From Acidobacteriota bacterium (lineage in GTDB: Bacteria > Acidobacteriota > Terriglobia > Bryobacterales > Bryobacteraceae): DNA of 64,000 bases. Position numbers and translations under genes: made by a program. Each line of letters starts with the position of its first letter. The stretch's first letter is position 1. The notes below the pieces were generated by a model. It saw only the letters and a list, made by a program, of their open reading frames with translations, searched no databases and was not told the DNA's origin. Below are positions 16,793 through 25,251 of the stretch, piece after piece. Where the stretch lies: positions 1 through 64,000 of the forward strand of contig JAFLBB010000013.1 in NCBI GenBank assembly GCA_017304135.1, given 5' to 3'.

Positions 16793-18325
16793 ATGGCTTC
16801 CCACGCGCACGACATTCTCTCCCGGCTCCACTTGGACGCCACCAACCCCGGCGCATGCGGGCTCGACTGGCTCCGCACAACAGGCCCTGAACTGGAGCCC
16901 TTCAACCCGGCCAACGGCCAGCCTCTGGCCTGTGTCCGCCAAGCCTCACGCGCCGACTATGAGCGCGTCATGGAGGAGATGGGCGAGGTCTGGCTGCGCT
17001 GGCGGCTCCACCCGGCGCCGAAGCGCGGCGAGATCGTCCGCGAATTCGGCGAGGAACTGCGGGCTGTGAAGGACGACCTCGGCGCACTGGTGACGTTGGA
17101 GATGGGCAAGATTCTCGCCGAAGGCCGCGGCGAAGTGCAGGAGATGATCGACATCGCCGACTTTGCTGTCGGCCTCTCGCGCCAACTCTACGGCCTCACT
17201 ATGCCCAGCGAACGGCCCGGCCATCGCCTGTACGAGCAGTGGCACCCGCTGGGCCGCGTCGGCGTGATCACGGCGTTCAATTTTCCCGTCGCCGTCTGGG
17301 CCTGGAACGCCATGCTGGCCGCCGTCTGCGGTGATTGCGTCATCTGGAAGCCCTCGCCGCGCACACCGCTCACCGCGCTTGCCGTTCAACACATCGCCCA
17401 CCGCGTTCTGGCGCGCCACGGTTTTGCCGGCGTATTCACGCTCGTCATCGGAGGCGTGGAGGAGATCGGCGAACCGATGCTGGCCGATGCGCGCCTGCCG
17501 CTCATCTCCGCCACCGGCTCCACGGCGATGGGCCGCCGCGTGGCTGAAGTGGTTGGGCGCCGGCTTGGCCGCACTCTGCTCGAACTGGGCGGCAACAACG
17601 GCGTCATCCTGATGGACGATGCCGACCTCGATCTCGCTTTGCGCGCCGTGCTCTTCGGTGCCGTCGGCACCGCCGGCCAACGCTGCACCACCATCCGGCG
17701 CCTGTTCCTTCACCGTTCCATTGAGCGTGACTTTCTCGACCGCCTGACGCGCGCCTACGGCCAGATTCCCATCGGCGACCCGCTCGATGCGGCCACGCTC
17801 ATGGGTCCGCTCATTTCCCAGGATGCCGTCGAGCGCATGCTGAGAGCCATCGCCGAGGCCCGTGCACAAGGCGCGGAACTGATTCACGGCGGCGAGCGCC
17901 GCGCCGGCCTCCCCGGCGGCTGCTTTGTCACGCCGGCCATTCTCCGCTCACGGGCGAACCTGTCCATTGTGCGCGAGGAGATTTTCGCTCCCATGCTCCA
18001 CGTCATCCCGTTTGACCACATCGACGAGGCCCTGGCCTGGCACAACGCCGTTCCGCAGGGGCTCAGTTCGGCCATCTTCACCGCCAGCCTGCGCCACGCC
18101 GAGACCTTCCTCAGCCCGCGCGGCTCCGATTGCGGCATCGCCAACGTGAACATCGGCACCAGCGGCGCGGAGATCGGTGGGGCCTTCGGCGGGGAGAAGG
18201 ACACCGGCGGCGGGCGCGAATCCGGCTCCGACTCCTGGAAATCCTATATGCGCCGCCAAACCGTTACCATCAATTATTCGAGCGATCTCCCGCTCGCCCA
18301 GGGCATCTCATTCGACTTGGACTAA
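16793..18325 (+). CDS. Aldehyde dehydrogenase, ALDH7 (aminoadipate semialdehyde dehydrogenase) type
   Basis: A 510-residue NAD(P)-dependent dehydrogenase. Features: TAFNFPVAVWAWNAMLA for cofactor binding, LLELGGNN with general-base Glu264, and GQRCTT with nucleophile Cys298. The C-terminal EIGGAFGGEKDTGGGRESGS is characteristic of the ALDH7/antiquitin and piperideine-6-carboxylate dehydrogenase group, which oxidises alpha-aminoadipate semialdehyde in lysine breakdown. Length matches the family. TATCCT at 16764-16769 is a plausible -10. It lies 21 nt after the radical SAM gene and 18 nt before an unknown gene; no other lysine-catabolic gene is adjacent, so a broader aldehyde-detoxifying role is possible. 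Confidence 0.9.
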   Translation: MASHAHDILSRLHLDATNPGACGLDWLRTTGPELEPFNPANGQPLACVRQASRADYERVMEEMGEVWLRWRLHPAPKRGEIVREFGEELRAVKDDLGALVTLEMGKILAEGRGEVQEMIDIADFAVGLSRQLYGLTMPSERPGHRLYEQWHPLGRVGVITAFNFPVAVWAWNAMLAAVCGDCVIWKPSPRTPLTALAVQHIAHRVLARHGFAGVFTLVIGGVEEIGEPMLADARLPLISATGSTAMGRRVAEVVGRRLGRTLLELGGNNGVILMDDADLDLALRAVLFGAVGTAGQRCTTIRRLFLHRSIERDFLDRLTRAYGQIPIGDPLDAATLMGPLISQDAVERMLRAIAEARAQGAELIHGGERRAGLPGGCFVTPAILRSRANLSIVREEIFAPMLHVIPFDHIDEALAWHNAVPQGLSSAIFTASLRHAETFLSPRGSDCGIANVNIGTSGAEIGGAFGGEKDTGGGRESGSDSWKSYMRRQTVTINYSSDLPLAQGISFDLD

Positions 18326-18343
18326 CGTAAGGAACCGTTCCGC

Positions 18344-19126
18344 TTGGCCATCTACACCTGTTTCGACATGATCGTCGACTGCCGTCAGGGAAACGCCCCC
18401 GGCTGGCGTCACTTTGCGCGTACCTTCGTGCCGCCCCTGCGCCGGCTGTTGCGTCATTACGGCGGAGGCGACGACCAGCTCTTCGCCCTCATCGAACGCC
18501 TGCGCAACCCCACCGCCTCGCCACTCCAGGCCATGCAGCCCATGACCGAGCGCGAGTTCCTTGACACGCTGCGCCCGCTCATCCTCGAATTCACAGCCCA
18601 ACCCGCCGCCGGCAGCCCCCCCGATCTCACACTCGTCCAGGAAGCCCTCGCCCCGCTCACCGCCATTGAGCGCCAGACGGCCTGGATGGAAACCTTCGGT
18701 TACTCCATCCCGGAAGCCGCGCGCATCATGCGCCTCGACCCCGGAACGGCGGAGAAACTCCGCGCACGAACCGAAGAGCTGCTGCGCGCCAAGCTCGACG
18801 ACTGGTCCACGGGCCTGCTGGCCCGGCACGGCCGCGTGCTGGGCGCCGAGGTGGAGCTCAGTCCCTCCGCCGAACCCCTCTCCTACCGCGACGTTTTTGA
18901 CGTGATCGACGGCCGCAACACCTGGCAGCACCGCCTGCACTTTGAGCGCACGCTCGAAGAGTCCTGGTTCGACGTCCACCGCGCCTGCCGCATCCGTGAG
19001 GCCGACGACGCCCTGGACAAGGCCAAGCCGCTTGACCACGCCGTGGCCCAACCCATCCTCGATCGCCTCGGCATCCCCGCCGAAAAGCCCGGTCTCCTGA
19101 AGCGTCTCTTCGCGGGGAAACGGTAA
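18344..19126 (+). CDS. Unknown protein with a sigma-factor region 4-like segment
   Basis: A 260-residue soluble protein that I do not recognise. It starts with TTG at 18344, supported by GTAAGGAAC about 9 nt upstream; no in-frame ATG is near. Residues about 105-150 (LTAIERQTAWMETFGYSIPE, then AARIMRLDPGTAEKLRAR) resemble the helix-turn-helix of ECF sigma factor region 4, but no region 2 is obvious, although the N-terminal HFARTFVPPLRRLLRHYGGG part might be a remnant. The C-terminal 100 residues are unmatched. It is followed after 10 nt by another unknown gene; the pair may form a unit with the ALDH gene. Confidence 0.7.
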   Translation: MAIYTCFDMIVDCRQGNAPGWRHFARTFVPPLRRLLRHYGGGDDQLFALIERLRNPTASPLQAMQPMTEREFLDTLRPLILEFTAQPAAGSPPDLTLVQEALAPLTAIERQTAWMETFGYSIPEAARIMRLDPGTAEKLRARTEELLRAKLDDWSTGLLARHGRVLGAEVELSPSAEPLSYRDVFDVIDGRNTWQHRLHFERTLEESWFDVHRACRIREADDALDKAKPLDHAVAQPILDRLGIPAEKPGLLKRLFAGKR

Positions 19127-19136
19127 ACTGGACCCT

Positions 19137-19577
19137 ATGCCCCCCACTCGCACGCAGGTCACCTACGACGATGTCAACCTCGTCCTGCGCCTCTACGAAC
19201 TCCGCCGCGAATCGAAGATGCGCGAGGCCCGCGCCTGGTTCACCGCCAATTTCCGTCCGCAAACCTGGGCCGAGGCCCTCGAGAAGTGGCCCCCTGGTTC
19301 GCCTGAGAACGCGATGTACCGGCAGGTGGTGAGCTATTGGGAGATGTGCGCGTCGTTCATCACCTCGGGCGTCCTGTTCGACGAGATCTTCTTTGAGAAC
19401 ACGCGTGAACTTCTGCTGGTGTATGTGCGGATCGAAAAGGTTCTGCCCGAGATGCGCAAGGCCAACTCCGACCCGCTCGCGTTCCACAATACGGAAAAGG
19501 TGGCCCAGCGTTTCATCGAGTGGATGAATCGTCGCGCTCCGGGCAGCTACGAAGCCTTCGCCAAACGCGTCGGTTAG
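19137..19577 (+). CDS. Conserved-looking unknown protein
   Basis: A 146-residue, mainly helical, soluble protein without signal or membrane segments; I do not recognise its family. It is rich in aromatic and charged residues (YRQVVSYWEMCASFITSGVL, FFENTRELLLVYVRIEKVL). A similar FENTRELLLVYVR-type helical segment occurs in unknown acidobacterial proteins as far as I recall, but I cannot verify that. TAAACT at 19124-19129 overlaps the previous stop and lies 7 nt before the ATG. Its last 4 nt overlap the end of convergent tsaE. Confidence 0.7.
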   Translation: MPPTRTQVTYDDVNLVLRLYELRRESKMREARAWFTANFRPQTWAEALEKWPPGSPENAMYRQVVSYWEMCASFITSGVLFDEIFFENTRELLLVYVRIEKVLPEMRKANSDPLAFHNTEKVAQRFIEWMNRRAPGSYEAFAKRVG

Positions 19578-19999
19578 GCGACTTCCCGCACTTCGACAGT
19601 TCGTTGTTCGTCGCCGCTGCGCTCAATGCGGATCTCCGTACGCGGCTTCGGCATACGATCGGCGAAGCGCTCGCCCCATTCGATCAGCACGAGCGCGTCG
19701 CGGTCCATCAAATCGTCCAGCTCCAACGTCGCCAGTTCGGCCGCCTCTTCGATGCGGTAGAGATCGATGTGATAGAGCCGCACAGGTTCGCCGTATTCGT
19801 GAATGAGGGTGAAGGTCGGGCTTGCCACCTCATCGGGCCGCGCCACACCGAGGCCCATCGCGATGCCTTTGGTCAGGGTCGTCTTGCCAGCGCCGAGATT
19901 GCCGATGAGCAGCACAACGCCGCGCCGGGGCAACTCCACGGCAAGCCGCGCGCCGAGCGCGATGGTCTCATCGGCCGAATGAGTGCTATAGGTGCGCAT
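19574..19999 (-). CDS. tsaE: tRNA t6A biosynthesis ATPase TsaE
   Basis: A 141-residue P-loop ATPase that works with TsaB, TsaC and TsaD to make N6-threonylcarbamoyladenosine at position 37 of ANN-decoding tRNAs. Walker A is GNLGAGKTT (about 33-41); SPTFTLIHEY and LYHIDLYRIE are diagnostic of TsaE; LIEWGERF follows. The ATG at 19999 gives the family-typical N-terminus; a longer reading from 20041 would extend 14 residues into nnr. Its start overlaps the end of nnr by 14 nt, a gene order (nnr-tsaE) found in many bacteria. Confidence 0.95.
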   Translation of the reverse strand: MRTYSTHSADETIALGARLAVELPRRGVVLLIGNLGAGKTTLTKGIAMGLGVARPDEVASPTFTLIHEYGEPVRLYHIDLYRIEEAAELATLELDDLMDRDALVLIEWGERFADRMPKPRTEIRIERSGDEQRTVEVREVA

Positions 20000-21419
20000 C
20001 GGCCATCGCCCGCGGCAGAAATCGCAACAGGTCCGTGGCAATCACACAGCGCTCGCTTAACTCCGCGGCAGCATGGTCGCCCGCGCATCCATGCAACCAC
20101 ACCGCGGCTACCACGGCCTCGCGCCATTGCTCCGGTTCCTGCGCCACCAGGCCCGCGATGAGTCCGGTGAGCACATCGCCCGAGCCGCCCGTGGCCATGC
20201 CCGGATTGCCCGTCGGGTTGATCCACACCTCGCCATCGGGGAAGGCGATCAGTGTGCGGTGCCCTTTTAACACGACCGTGCAGGCGTGCTCTATGGCGAA
20301 CCCTCTCGCCAAGCCGAGACGATCGGCCTGCACCTGCGCCGTGGTGAGCCCAGTCAGGCGGCTCATTTCGCCGGGGTGCGGCGTCACGATACAGCCGGCC
20401 AGGCTGAGCGCCTCCGCTGCCGCAACATTGAGTGCATCGGCGTCCAGCACCTTCACAGCAGTGGCCGCCAGCACCGTCCGCAATACCGCTGATGCCCTCG
20501 CGTCGGTGCCCAGTCCCGGCCCCGCCGCGATCACTGCTTTGCCTTCCAGCGGCGGCGCCTCCAGGCTAGCTGTCATCAGCTCCGGCGCCATCGCCCGTGT
20601 ATCTTCGCAGGCGACCGTCACCAGTCCTGCGCCGGCCCGCAGAGCCGCTAAACCCGCCATCGCCGCCGCGCCCGACTTGCCTGCGGCACCGCCCACCACA
20701 AGCACATGGCCATAGCTCCCCTTGTGAGCATCGCGGGCGCGTGTGCCAAGCACCGTTGCCGCCTGCCTCGGTTCGGTGACGTTCAGCCAGTGCGAAGGTT
20801 CCTTGTCGAGGAACGCGCTGGGAATTCCGATTGCACCGACAATCAACTCGCCCACGCGCCCGGCCTCGGCGCTGAGGTAGTGTTCCACCTTCGGCGCACC
20901 AAACGTGACCGTCACCTCCGCCCGCACGCCGTCGAACCCCAGCCCCGACGGCAGATCCACAGCCACCACCTTCGCCCCACTGCAGCGCTTGATCTCCTCG
21001 ATCAACTCCGCCGCACGCCCCCGAGGCGCGCCTTCCAGCCCCGTGCCCAGCAGCGCGTCGACGATGATGGTCGCCGTGGGCGGGATGTCCCGCGTCACCT
21101 GGCAGCCCTTGTTCATCGCCAGCATCCGCCAGTTCGTGAGCGCATCGCCGCGAAACTCCTCAGGCTCACACGCCAGCACCACCTCAACGCGCGCCCGGAA
21201 CCGAGTGAACAACTGCCGCGCAATGGCCAGCCCGTCGCCCCCGTTGTTGCCCTTCCCGCAACAGACGACGATGTGATGCCGGTCAAGCGGCGCGTAGCGT
21301 TCGGCGATTACTTCCACCACCCGCATCGCGGCATTCTCCATCAGGATCAGGCCCGGTATGCCGGCCACGATCGCGCGCCGGTCCGCCTCGCGCATCTGCG
21401 CCGCCGTGAGCACCTTCAT
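19986..21419 (-). CDS. nnr: Bifunctional NAD(P)HX epimerase / ADP-dependent NAD(P)HX dehydratase
   Basis: A 477-residue metabolite-repair enzyme. The N-terminal half (about 1-205, YjeF_N) epimerises hydrated NAD(P)H, with CCGKGNNGGDGLAIAR and DALLGTG motifs. The C-terminal half (about 225-470) is the ADP-dependent dehydratase of the ribokinase-like fold, with VVGGAAGKSGAA, TPHPGEMSRL and the catalytic NPGMATGGSGDVLTG loop. The fusion is the common bacterial form. It overlaps the channel gene upstream by 4 nt (ATGA) and tsaE downstream by 14 nt, so all three are translated from one message. Confidence 0.95.
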   Translation of the reverse strand: MKVLTAAQMREADRRAIVAGIPGLILMENAAMRVVEVIAERYAPLDRHHIVVCCGKGNNGGDGLAIARQLFTRFRARVEVVLACEPEEFRGDALTNWRMLAMNKGCQVTRDIPPTATIIVDALLGTGLEGAPRGRAAELIEEIKRCSGAKVVAVDLPSGLGFDGVRAEVTVTFGAPKVEHYLSAEAGRVGELIVGAIGIPSAFLDKEPSHWLNVTEPRQAATVLGTRARDAHKGSYGHVLVVGGAAGKSGAAAMAGLAALRAGAGLVTVACEDTRAMAPELMTASLEAPPLEGKAVIAAGPGLGTDARASAVLRTVLAATAVKVLDADALNVAAAEALSLAGCIVTPHPGEMSRLTGLTTAQVQADRLGLARGFAIEHACTVVLKGHRTLIAFPDGEVWINPTGNPGMATGGSGDVLTGLIAGLVAQEPEQWREAVVAAVWLHGCAGDHAAAELSERCVIATDLLRFLPRAMADAHL

Positions 21420-22429
21420 CGTCTTGCCACCGCCAATCGCTGTTCCAGTTTGCGGACGTCCTCTGACTTACCCATCACGATGAGCACGTCGCCGCCGTCC
21501 AGTTGCGCCTCGGCCGGAGGATTAAATTCCATCGCCCCGCCGGCACGCCGAATAGCCAGCACGATGACGCCGATCTCGCGCCGCAGCTGCAGGTCGCGCA
21601 GCGAATGTCCAGCCATGGGGCACTCCGCATCCACTTTCACCTGTTCGATGCCCACATTCAAGCCCATGCGCGTGGTGGAGGTCACGTCGAGAAACTCAAA
21701 CACATGCGGCTGGACGATGGCCTGCGCCAGGCGGTAGCCGGTCATCGAATAGGGCAGATAGACCGCGTCGGCCCCGGCCCGCCGCATCTTCGACTCCGCT
21801 TCCTCCTCCGCCACGCGCACGCTGACGTTGAGCATCGGGTTCATGGACTTCGCCGACAGAATCAGGAAGAGGTTTTCCGCATCGGTCGCCAGCGCGGCAA
21901 TGAGGCCCTTGGCTTTCGTGATGCCCACCTCGCGCAACATCTCGTCGCGCGTGCAGTCGGCGAGCACGGCCAGGCAGCCCATCTTCATCGCGCGCTCCAC
22001 ACGGTCGGGGTTCTTGTCCATCACAACGAACGGCACGCCGGTGCGCGCCATCTCCCGCGCCGCCCCGCGCCCCACGCGCCCAAACCCGCACAGCAGGTAG
22101 TGGTTCTCCAGTTTGTCGATCACTTTTTTGGTCCGCCGCTTCCCGAAATAATTACTCAACTCCAGTTCCAGTACAATCTGCGTCACCGTGGCCATGATGT
22201 AGAACATGGTGGTGACGCCGCCAATCAGGAGGAACAGGTTGAACACTCGCCCGGTTTGAGAGAGCGGGTGAACCTCCATGTAACCCACAGTTGTGATCGT
22301 GATGGCCGCCATGTATAGCGAGTCGAGGAAGCCCCAACCCTCCACGATCATGAAGCCCGCCGCGCCGCCCAGCGAGATGGCGGCCAGTAGTGCCGCAATC
22401 GTGAACACACGCCGCCGCAGGTGTTCCAT
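21416..22429 (-). CDS. Two-TM potassium channel with RCK (TrkA-N/TrkA-C) domains
   Basis: A 337-residue inner-membrane channel. TM1 spans about 10-28, the pore helix and filter read TITTVGYME (about 44-52, TVGY signature) and TM2 is FNLFLLIGGVTTMFYIMATV. The cytoplasmic RCK_N Rossmann domain starts at YLLCGFGRVGRG, and the RCK_C ligand domain ends the protein (GGDVLIVMGKSEDVRKLE). This is the MthK/GsuK-like layout; gating by Ca2+, nucleotides or c-di-AMP is known in the family but not predictable here. It begins 2 nt after the SpoIIE-type phosphatase gene and overlaps nnr by 4 nt. Confidence 0.93.
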   Translation of the reverse strand: MEHLRRRVFTIAALLAAISLGGAAGFMIVEGWGFLDSLYMAAITITTVGYMEVHPLSQTGRVFNLFLLIGGVTTMFYIMATVTQIVLELELSNYFGKRRTKKVIDKLENHYLLCGFGRVGRGAAREMARTGVPFVVMDKNPDRVERAMKMGCLAVLADCTRDEMLREVGITKAKGLIAALATDAENLFLILSAKSMNPMLNVSVRVAEEEAESKMRRAGADAVYLPYSMTGYRLAQAIVQPHVFEFLDVTSTTRMGLNVGIEQVKVDAECPMAGHSLRDLQLRREIGVIVLAIRRAGGAMEFNPPAEAQLDGGDVLIVMGKSEDVRKLEQRLAVARR

Positions 22430-22431
22430 CG

Positions 22432-24426
22432 CTAGGATCTCTTCACCACCAGCAGTGTCATGTCGTCCTGCAACTCATGAGAACCGGTGAAATGCTGCAC
22501 CGCGTCGATTACCGATGCGATGATCTGATCACCCGGCAGATGCGCGCCCTTCAGAGCCAATCGCCGCAACCGCTCCTCGCCGAACATCTCGCCGAACTCA
22601 TTCTCCGGCTCGGTCACGCCGTCGGTGTAGCACACCAGCACGTCGCCCGGCAGCAGTTGCAGGCGGCTTTCCTGATAGGGCGCATGTGGGAACAGCCCCA
22701 CCACCATGCCGTTCACATCCAGCATGGAGGCCTCTCCGTTCCTGATCAAAATGGGAGGAAGGTGGCCGGCATTGGTGTAGGTCAACACACCCGCGGCCGG
22801 ATCGTACACCGCGAAGAAGAAGGTCGCGTATTTCTCCTGCGAGGTGTTGGCGTGCAACTGGCGGTTGATGCGGCTCACCAGCATCGAAGTGGGGAACGAG
22901 GTACAGGCCCCACGCTCGTCTTCGGCGGCCAGGCGTTGCACGTCGCTCATCACCAGGCGCAGCGAGGCCTGCAGGCTGGCCATCAACAGCGCCGCCGAGA
23001 TGCCCTTGCCGGCCACATCGGCGATGGCCACGGCGAGGCAGCCCGAGGGCAGATCCTGGTAGTCGTAGTAGTCGCCGGAAACGGTCCGCGCGGCGTGGCA
23101 CAGCGCCTCCACCTGCAAGCCATCCAGTTTCGGCTTGGACTTGGGGAAGAGCTGCCCTTGCACCTCGCGGGCGATCTGCAACTCAGCCTGCATGCGCTCG
23201 CTTTCCTTGGCCACCACCAGCAGACGCTCCACGTTTTCCGTCATGCGATTAAAGCTGCTGCTCAGTTCGGCCACCTGCTCGCCGCCGCGCACACGGATGC
23301 GGTGGCTGAAGTCGCCTTTCCTCACGCGCTGCGTTCCTTCATATAAATCCTGCACCGCGGCGGTGATCGTCGTCGTAATGCTCACGCCGATGAAGATGGA
23401 GATGAACTCCACCGCCACCAGCAGAATCGCCAGCGTGTACATGAACGGCATCAGGCCCGACTCCGTCCGTTGGGAGAATAGCGTGCGCACCACGGCGCTC
23501 ATGCGCGAATGGACCCCCAACAGCGCGGTGTCGGTTTGCGCCAGGTTGTCCCAGAAGCGGATGGGCACGCGCGTCCCCCAGAGAAGTTCCCAATCGAAAC
23601 GGTTCACCGGGGGCGGCACGGCTTGCACGGCAGCCTCCTCTTCCTCCGGGCTGGCCATCGGGTAGAAACCGATCTGCCGCCGCCGGAAGGGCTGCGCCGA
23701 GGCCGGGTCGGCAAAATGCAGGACGCTCACCTCGCACAGACCTGGCGAGAGATCAGCGAAGAACTTCCGGGTCAGCGGAGCAAGGATGGTCACTTCGCGT
23801 CCGCCCGCCACCACGTGGGCCCAGCCGTGCAGGTAGCGGCCGCGCACCACCAGCCCGGATTCGTTGCCCTGCCCCGGCGTCCGTTCGATGGGCGGCGACC
23901 CTTCAGGAAACGAATGCACTTTGCCGCCGTCGTATACCGTGATCAACAGGCCCGGAAAGCGCTCCTGGTTCACCGCCCCAACCCGGTCCACGGCGCGCTC
24001 CACGATCGCTTGCGGCGCGCGCGCCAGGCTCTCCGCACTCAGGTGCAGCTGGGCAATCCGTCGTTCCATCTCCGAATGCACCAGGTAGACCGCGAACTGT
24101 CCGGCCGTTTCCTTGGCGGCATATCCAGCCAGGCCCACAACGAGCAACAGGGGAATGACGGCGATGAACAGGAACGCCACCACCAGGCGATTGCGCAGGT
24201 TCCAGATGAAATGCCGCAGCAGCCGCCGCGCCCATTTCACGAACGACCAGCCGAAGGCGCCGATGGTGATCAGAAGGGCCAGCAGCACCAGGCCCACATG
24301 CAGCGACGCGAATTGAAGCCCGGCGGCCAGCAGGCCCGCCGCGACCGTCAGCTTCTCCGAGGTCTCCCAACGGGGCAGCCAGTCGCTCCAACTCAAGGCC
24401 GCCTGTTGACCTTCACCCGCGCTCAT
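22432..24426 (-). CDS. Membrane HAMP sensor with PP2C (SpoIIE-type) phosphatase domain
   Basis: A 664-residue membrane protein. Three hydrophobic segments near the N-terminus (about 25-65 and 80-104) precede a periplasmic/extracytoplasmic sensor region (about 105-320), a further TM (FMYTLAILLVAVEFISIFIG), a HAMP domain (about 345-400), a coiled linker (LQIAREVQGQLFP) and a PP2C-type serine phosphatase (about 430-664) with GDYYDYQ, AIADVAGKGISAALLMA, NAGHLPPIL, CYTDGVTE and DDMTLLVV. Such proteins (RsbU-like) usually dephosphorylate anti-anti-sigma factors in partner-switching stress pathways; no partner gene lies nearby. It is in the lpxD-to-tsaE cluster, 15 nt after the LOG-like gene. Confidence 0.92.
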   Translation of the reverse strand: MSAGEGQQAALSWSDWLPRWETSEKLTVAAGLLAAGLQFASLHVGLVLLALLITIGAFGWSFVKWARRLLRHFIWNLRNRLVVAFLFIAVIPLLLVVGLAGYAAKETAGQFAVYLVHSEMERRIAQLHLSAESLARAPQAIVERAVDRVGAVNQERFPGLLITVYDGGKVHSFPEGSPPIERTPGQGNESGLVVRGRYLHGWAHVVAGGREVTILAPLTRKFFADLSPGLCEVSVLHFADPASAQPFRRRQIGFYPMASPEEEEAAVQAVPPPVNRFDWELLWGTRVPIRFWDNLAQTDTALLGVHSRMSAVVRTLFSQRTESGLMPFMYTLAILLVAVEFISIFIGVSITTTITAAVQDLYEGTQRVRKGDFSHRIRVRGGEQVAELSSSFNRMTENVERLLVVAKESERMQAELQIAREVQGQLFPKSKPKLDGLQVEALCHAARTVSGDYYDYQDLPSGCLAVAIADVAGKGISAALLMASLQASLRLVMSDVQRLAAEDERGACTSFPTSMLVSRINRQLHANTSQEKYATFFFAVYDPAAGVLTYTNAGHLPPILIRNGEASMLDVNGMVVGLFPHAPYQESRLQLLPGDVLVCYTDGVTEPENEFGEMFGEERLRRLALKGAHLPGDQIIASVIDAVQHFTGSHELQDDMTLLVVKRS

Positions 24427-24441
24427 AGGCCTCCGCTGACG

Positions 24442-25251
24442 TCAAATGCGCGACTTCGCGATAGCCGGCGTTTCTTCCTCGGCCAACTCCGGCAAGTGAT
24501 CAATGCCCTGCAAATAGTACTGCGTCAGGCCCTCGCGCAGAATCGCCATGGCCTCTTTCGGATCGTCGGCGAACTGGAACAGATCGAGGTCGCCCGGGCT
24601 GATCATGCCGTGCTTCACCAGCGCGTCGAAGTTCAGCACCTCTTTCCAGAACGCCGTGCCGTAGAGCACGATCACGATCTTCTTCATCAGTTTGTGCGTC
24701 TGCGCGAGCGTGAGCAGCTCGCTCAGTTCGTCCAGAGTGCCGAACCCGCCGGGGAACACCACAAGCGCCTTGGCCAGATACGCAAACCAGAATTTGCGCA
24801 TGAAGAAGTAGTGGAATTCGAAATTCAAGTCGGGCGTGATGTAGGGATTGGGCGCCTGCTCAAACGGCAGGCCTATGTTGAGACCGATGCTCTTGCCGCC
24901 GGCGTCGATCGCCCCGCGGTTGGCGGCTTCCATGATGCCCGGACCACCGCCCGTGGCCACCACGAAGCGCTGCCGCTCCTGATCGAGAAGCAGCGACCAC
25001 TCCGTCACGAGCCGGGCCAGTTCGCGCGCTTCGTTGTAATAGCGCCCCATCGGCCCGTCTTCGTGAATGCGTGCAGAGCCGAAAAACACCACCGTGTCGT
25101 GAATCCGGTTCTGCCGGAAGTGCGACCAGGGGTGCAGGTACTCGGCCAGAATGCGGATCGTCCGCGCATCGCGGCTGGCCAGAAATTCGTGGTTCAGATA
25201 GGCAACCGGCATTCCGTTTTCTTTGGACGACGGCTTGGTCGGATCACTCAT
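24442..25251 (-). CDS. LOG/lysine-decarboxylase-like (TIGR00730-type) nucleotide hydrolase
   Basis: A 269-residue cytoplasmic protein of the LOG family, whose members release the base from nucleoside monophosphates (cytokinin activation in plants; PpnN-type nucleosidase in bacteria). The two diagnostic motifs are GGGPGIMEAANRG and PGGFGTLDEL. The start at 25251 overlaps the lpxD stop by 8 nt (ATGAGTGA); an earlier start would put more of it inside lpxD. The N-terminal 60-residue extension before VVFFGSARI fits the longer PpnN-like group rather than minimal LOG proteins. Function in this cluster is unclear. Confidence 0.88.
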   Translation of the reverse strand: MSDPTKPSSKENGMPVAYLNHEFLASRDARTIRILAEYLHPWSHFRQNRIHDTVVFFGSARIHEDGPMGRYYNEARELARLVTEWSLLLDQERQRFVVATGGGPGIMEAANRGAIDAGGKSIGLNIGLPFEQAPNPYITPDLNFEFHYFFMRKFWFAYLAKALVVFPGGFGTLDELSELLTLAQTHKLMKKIVIVLYGTAFWKEVLNFDALVKHGMISPGDLDLFQFADDPKEAMAILREGLTQYYLQGIDHLPELAEEETPAIAKSRI

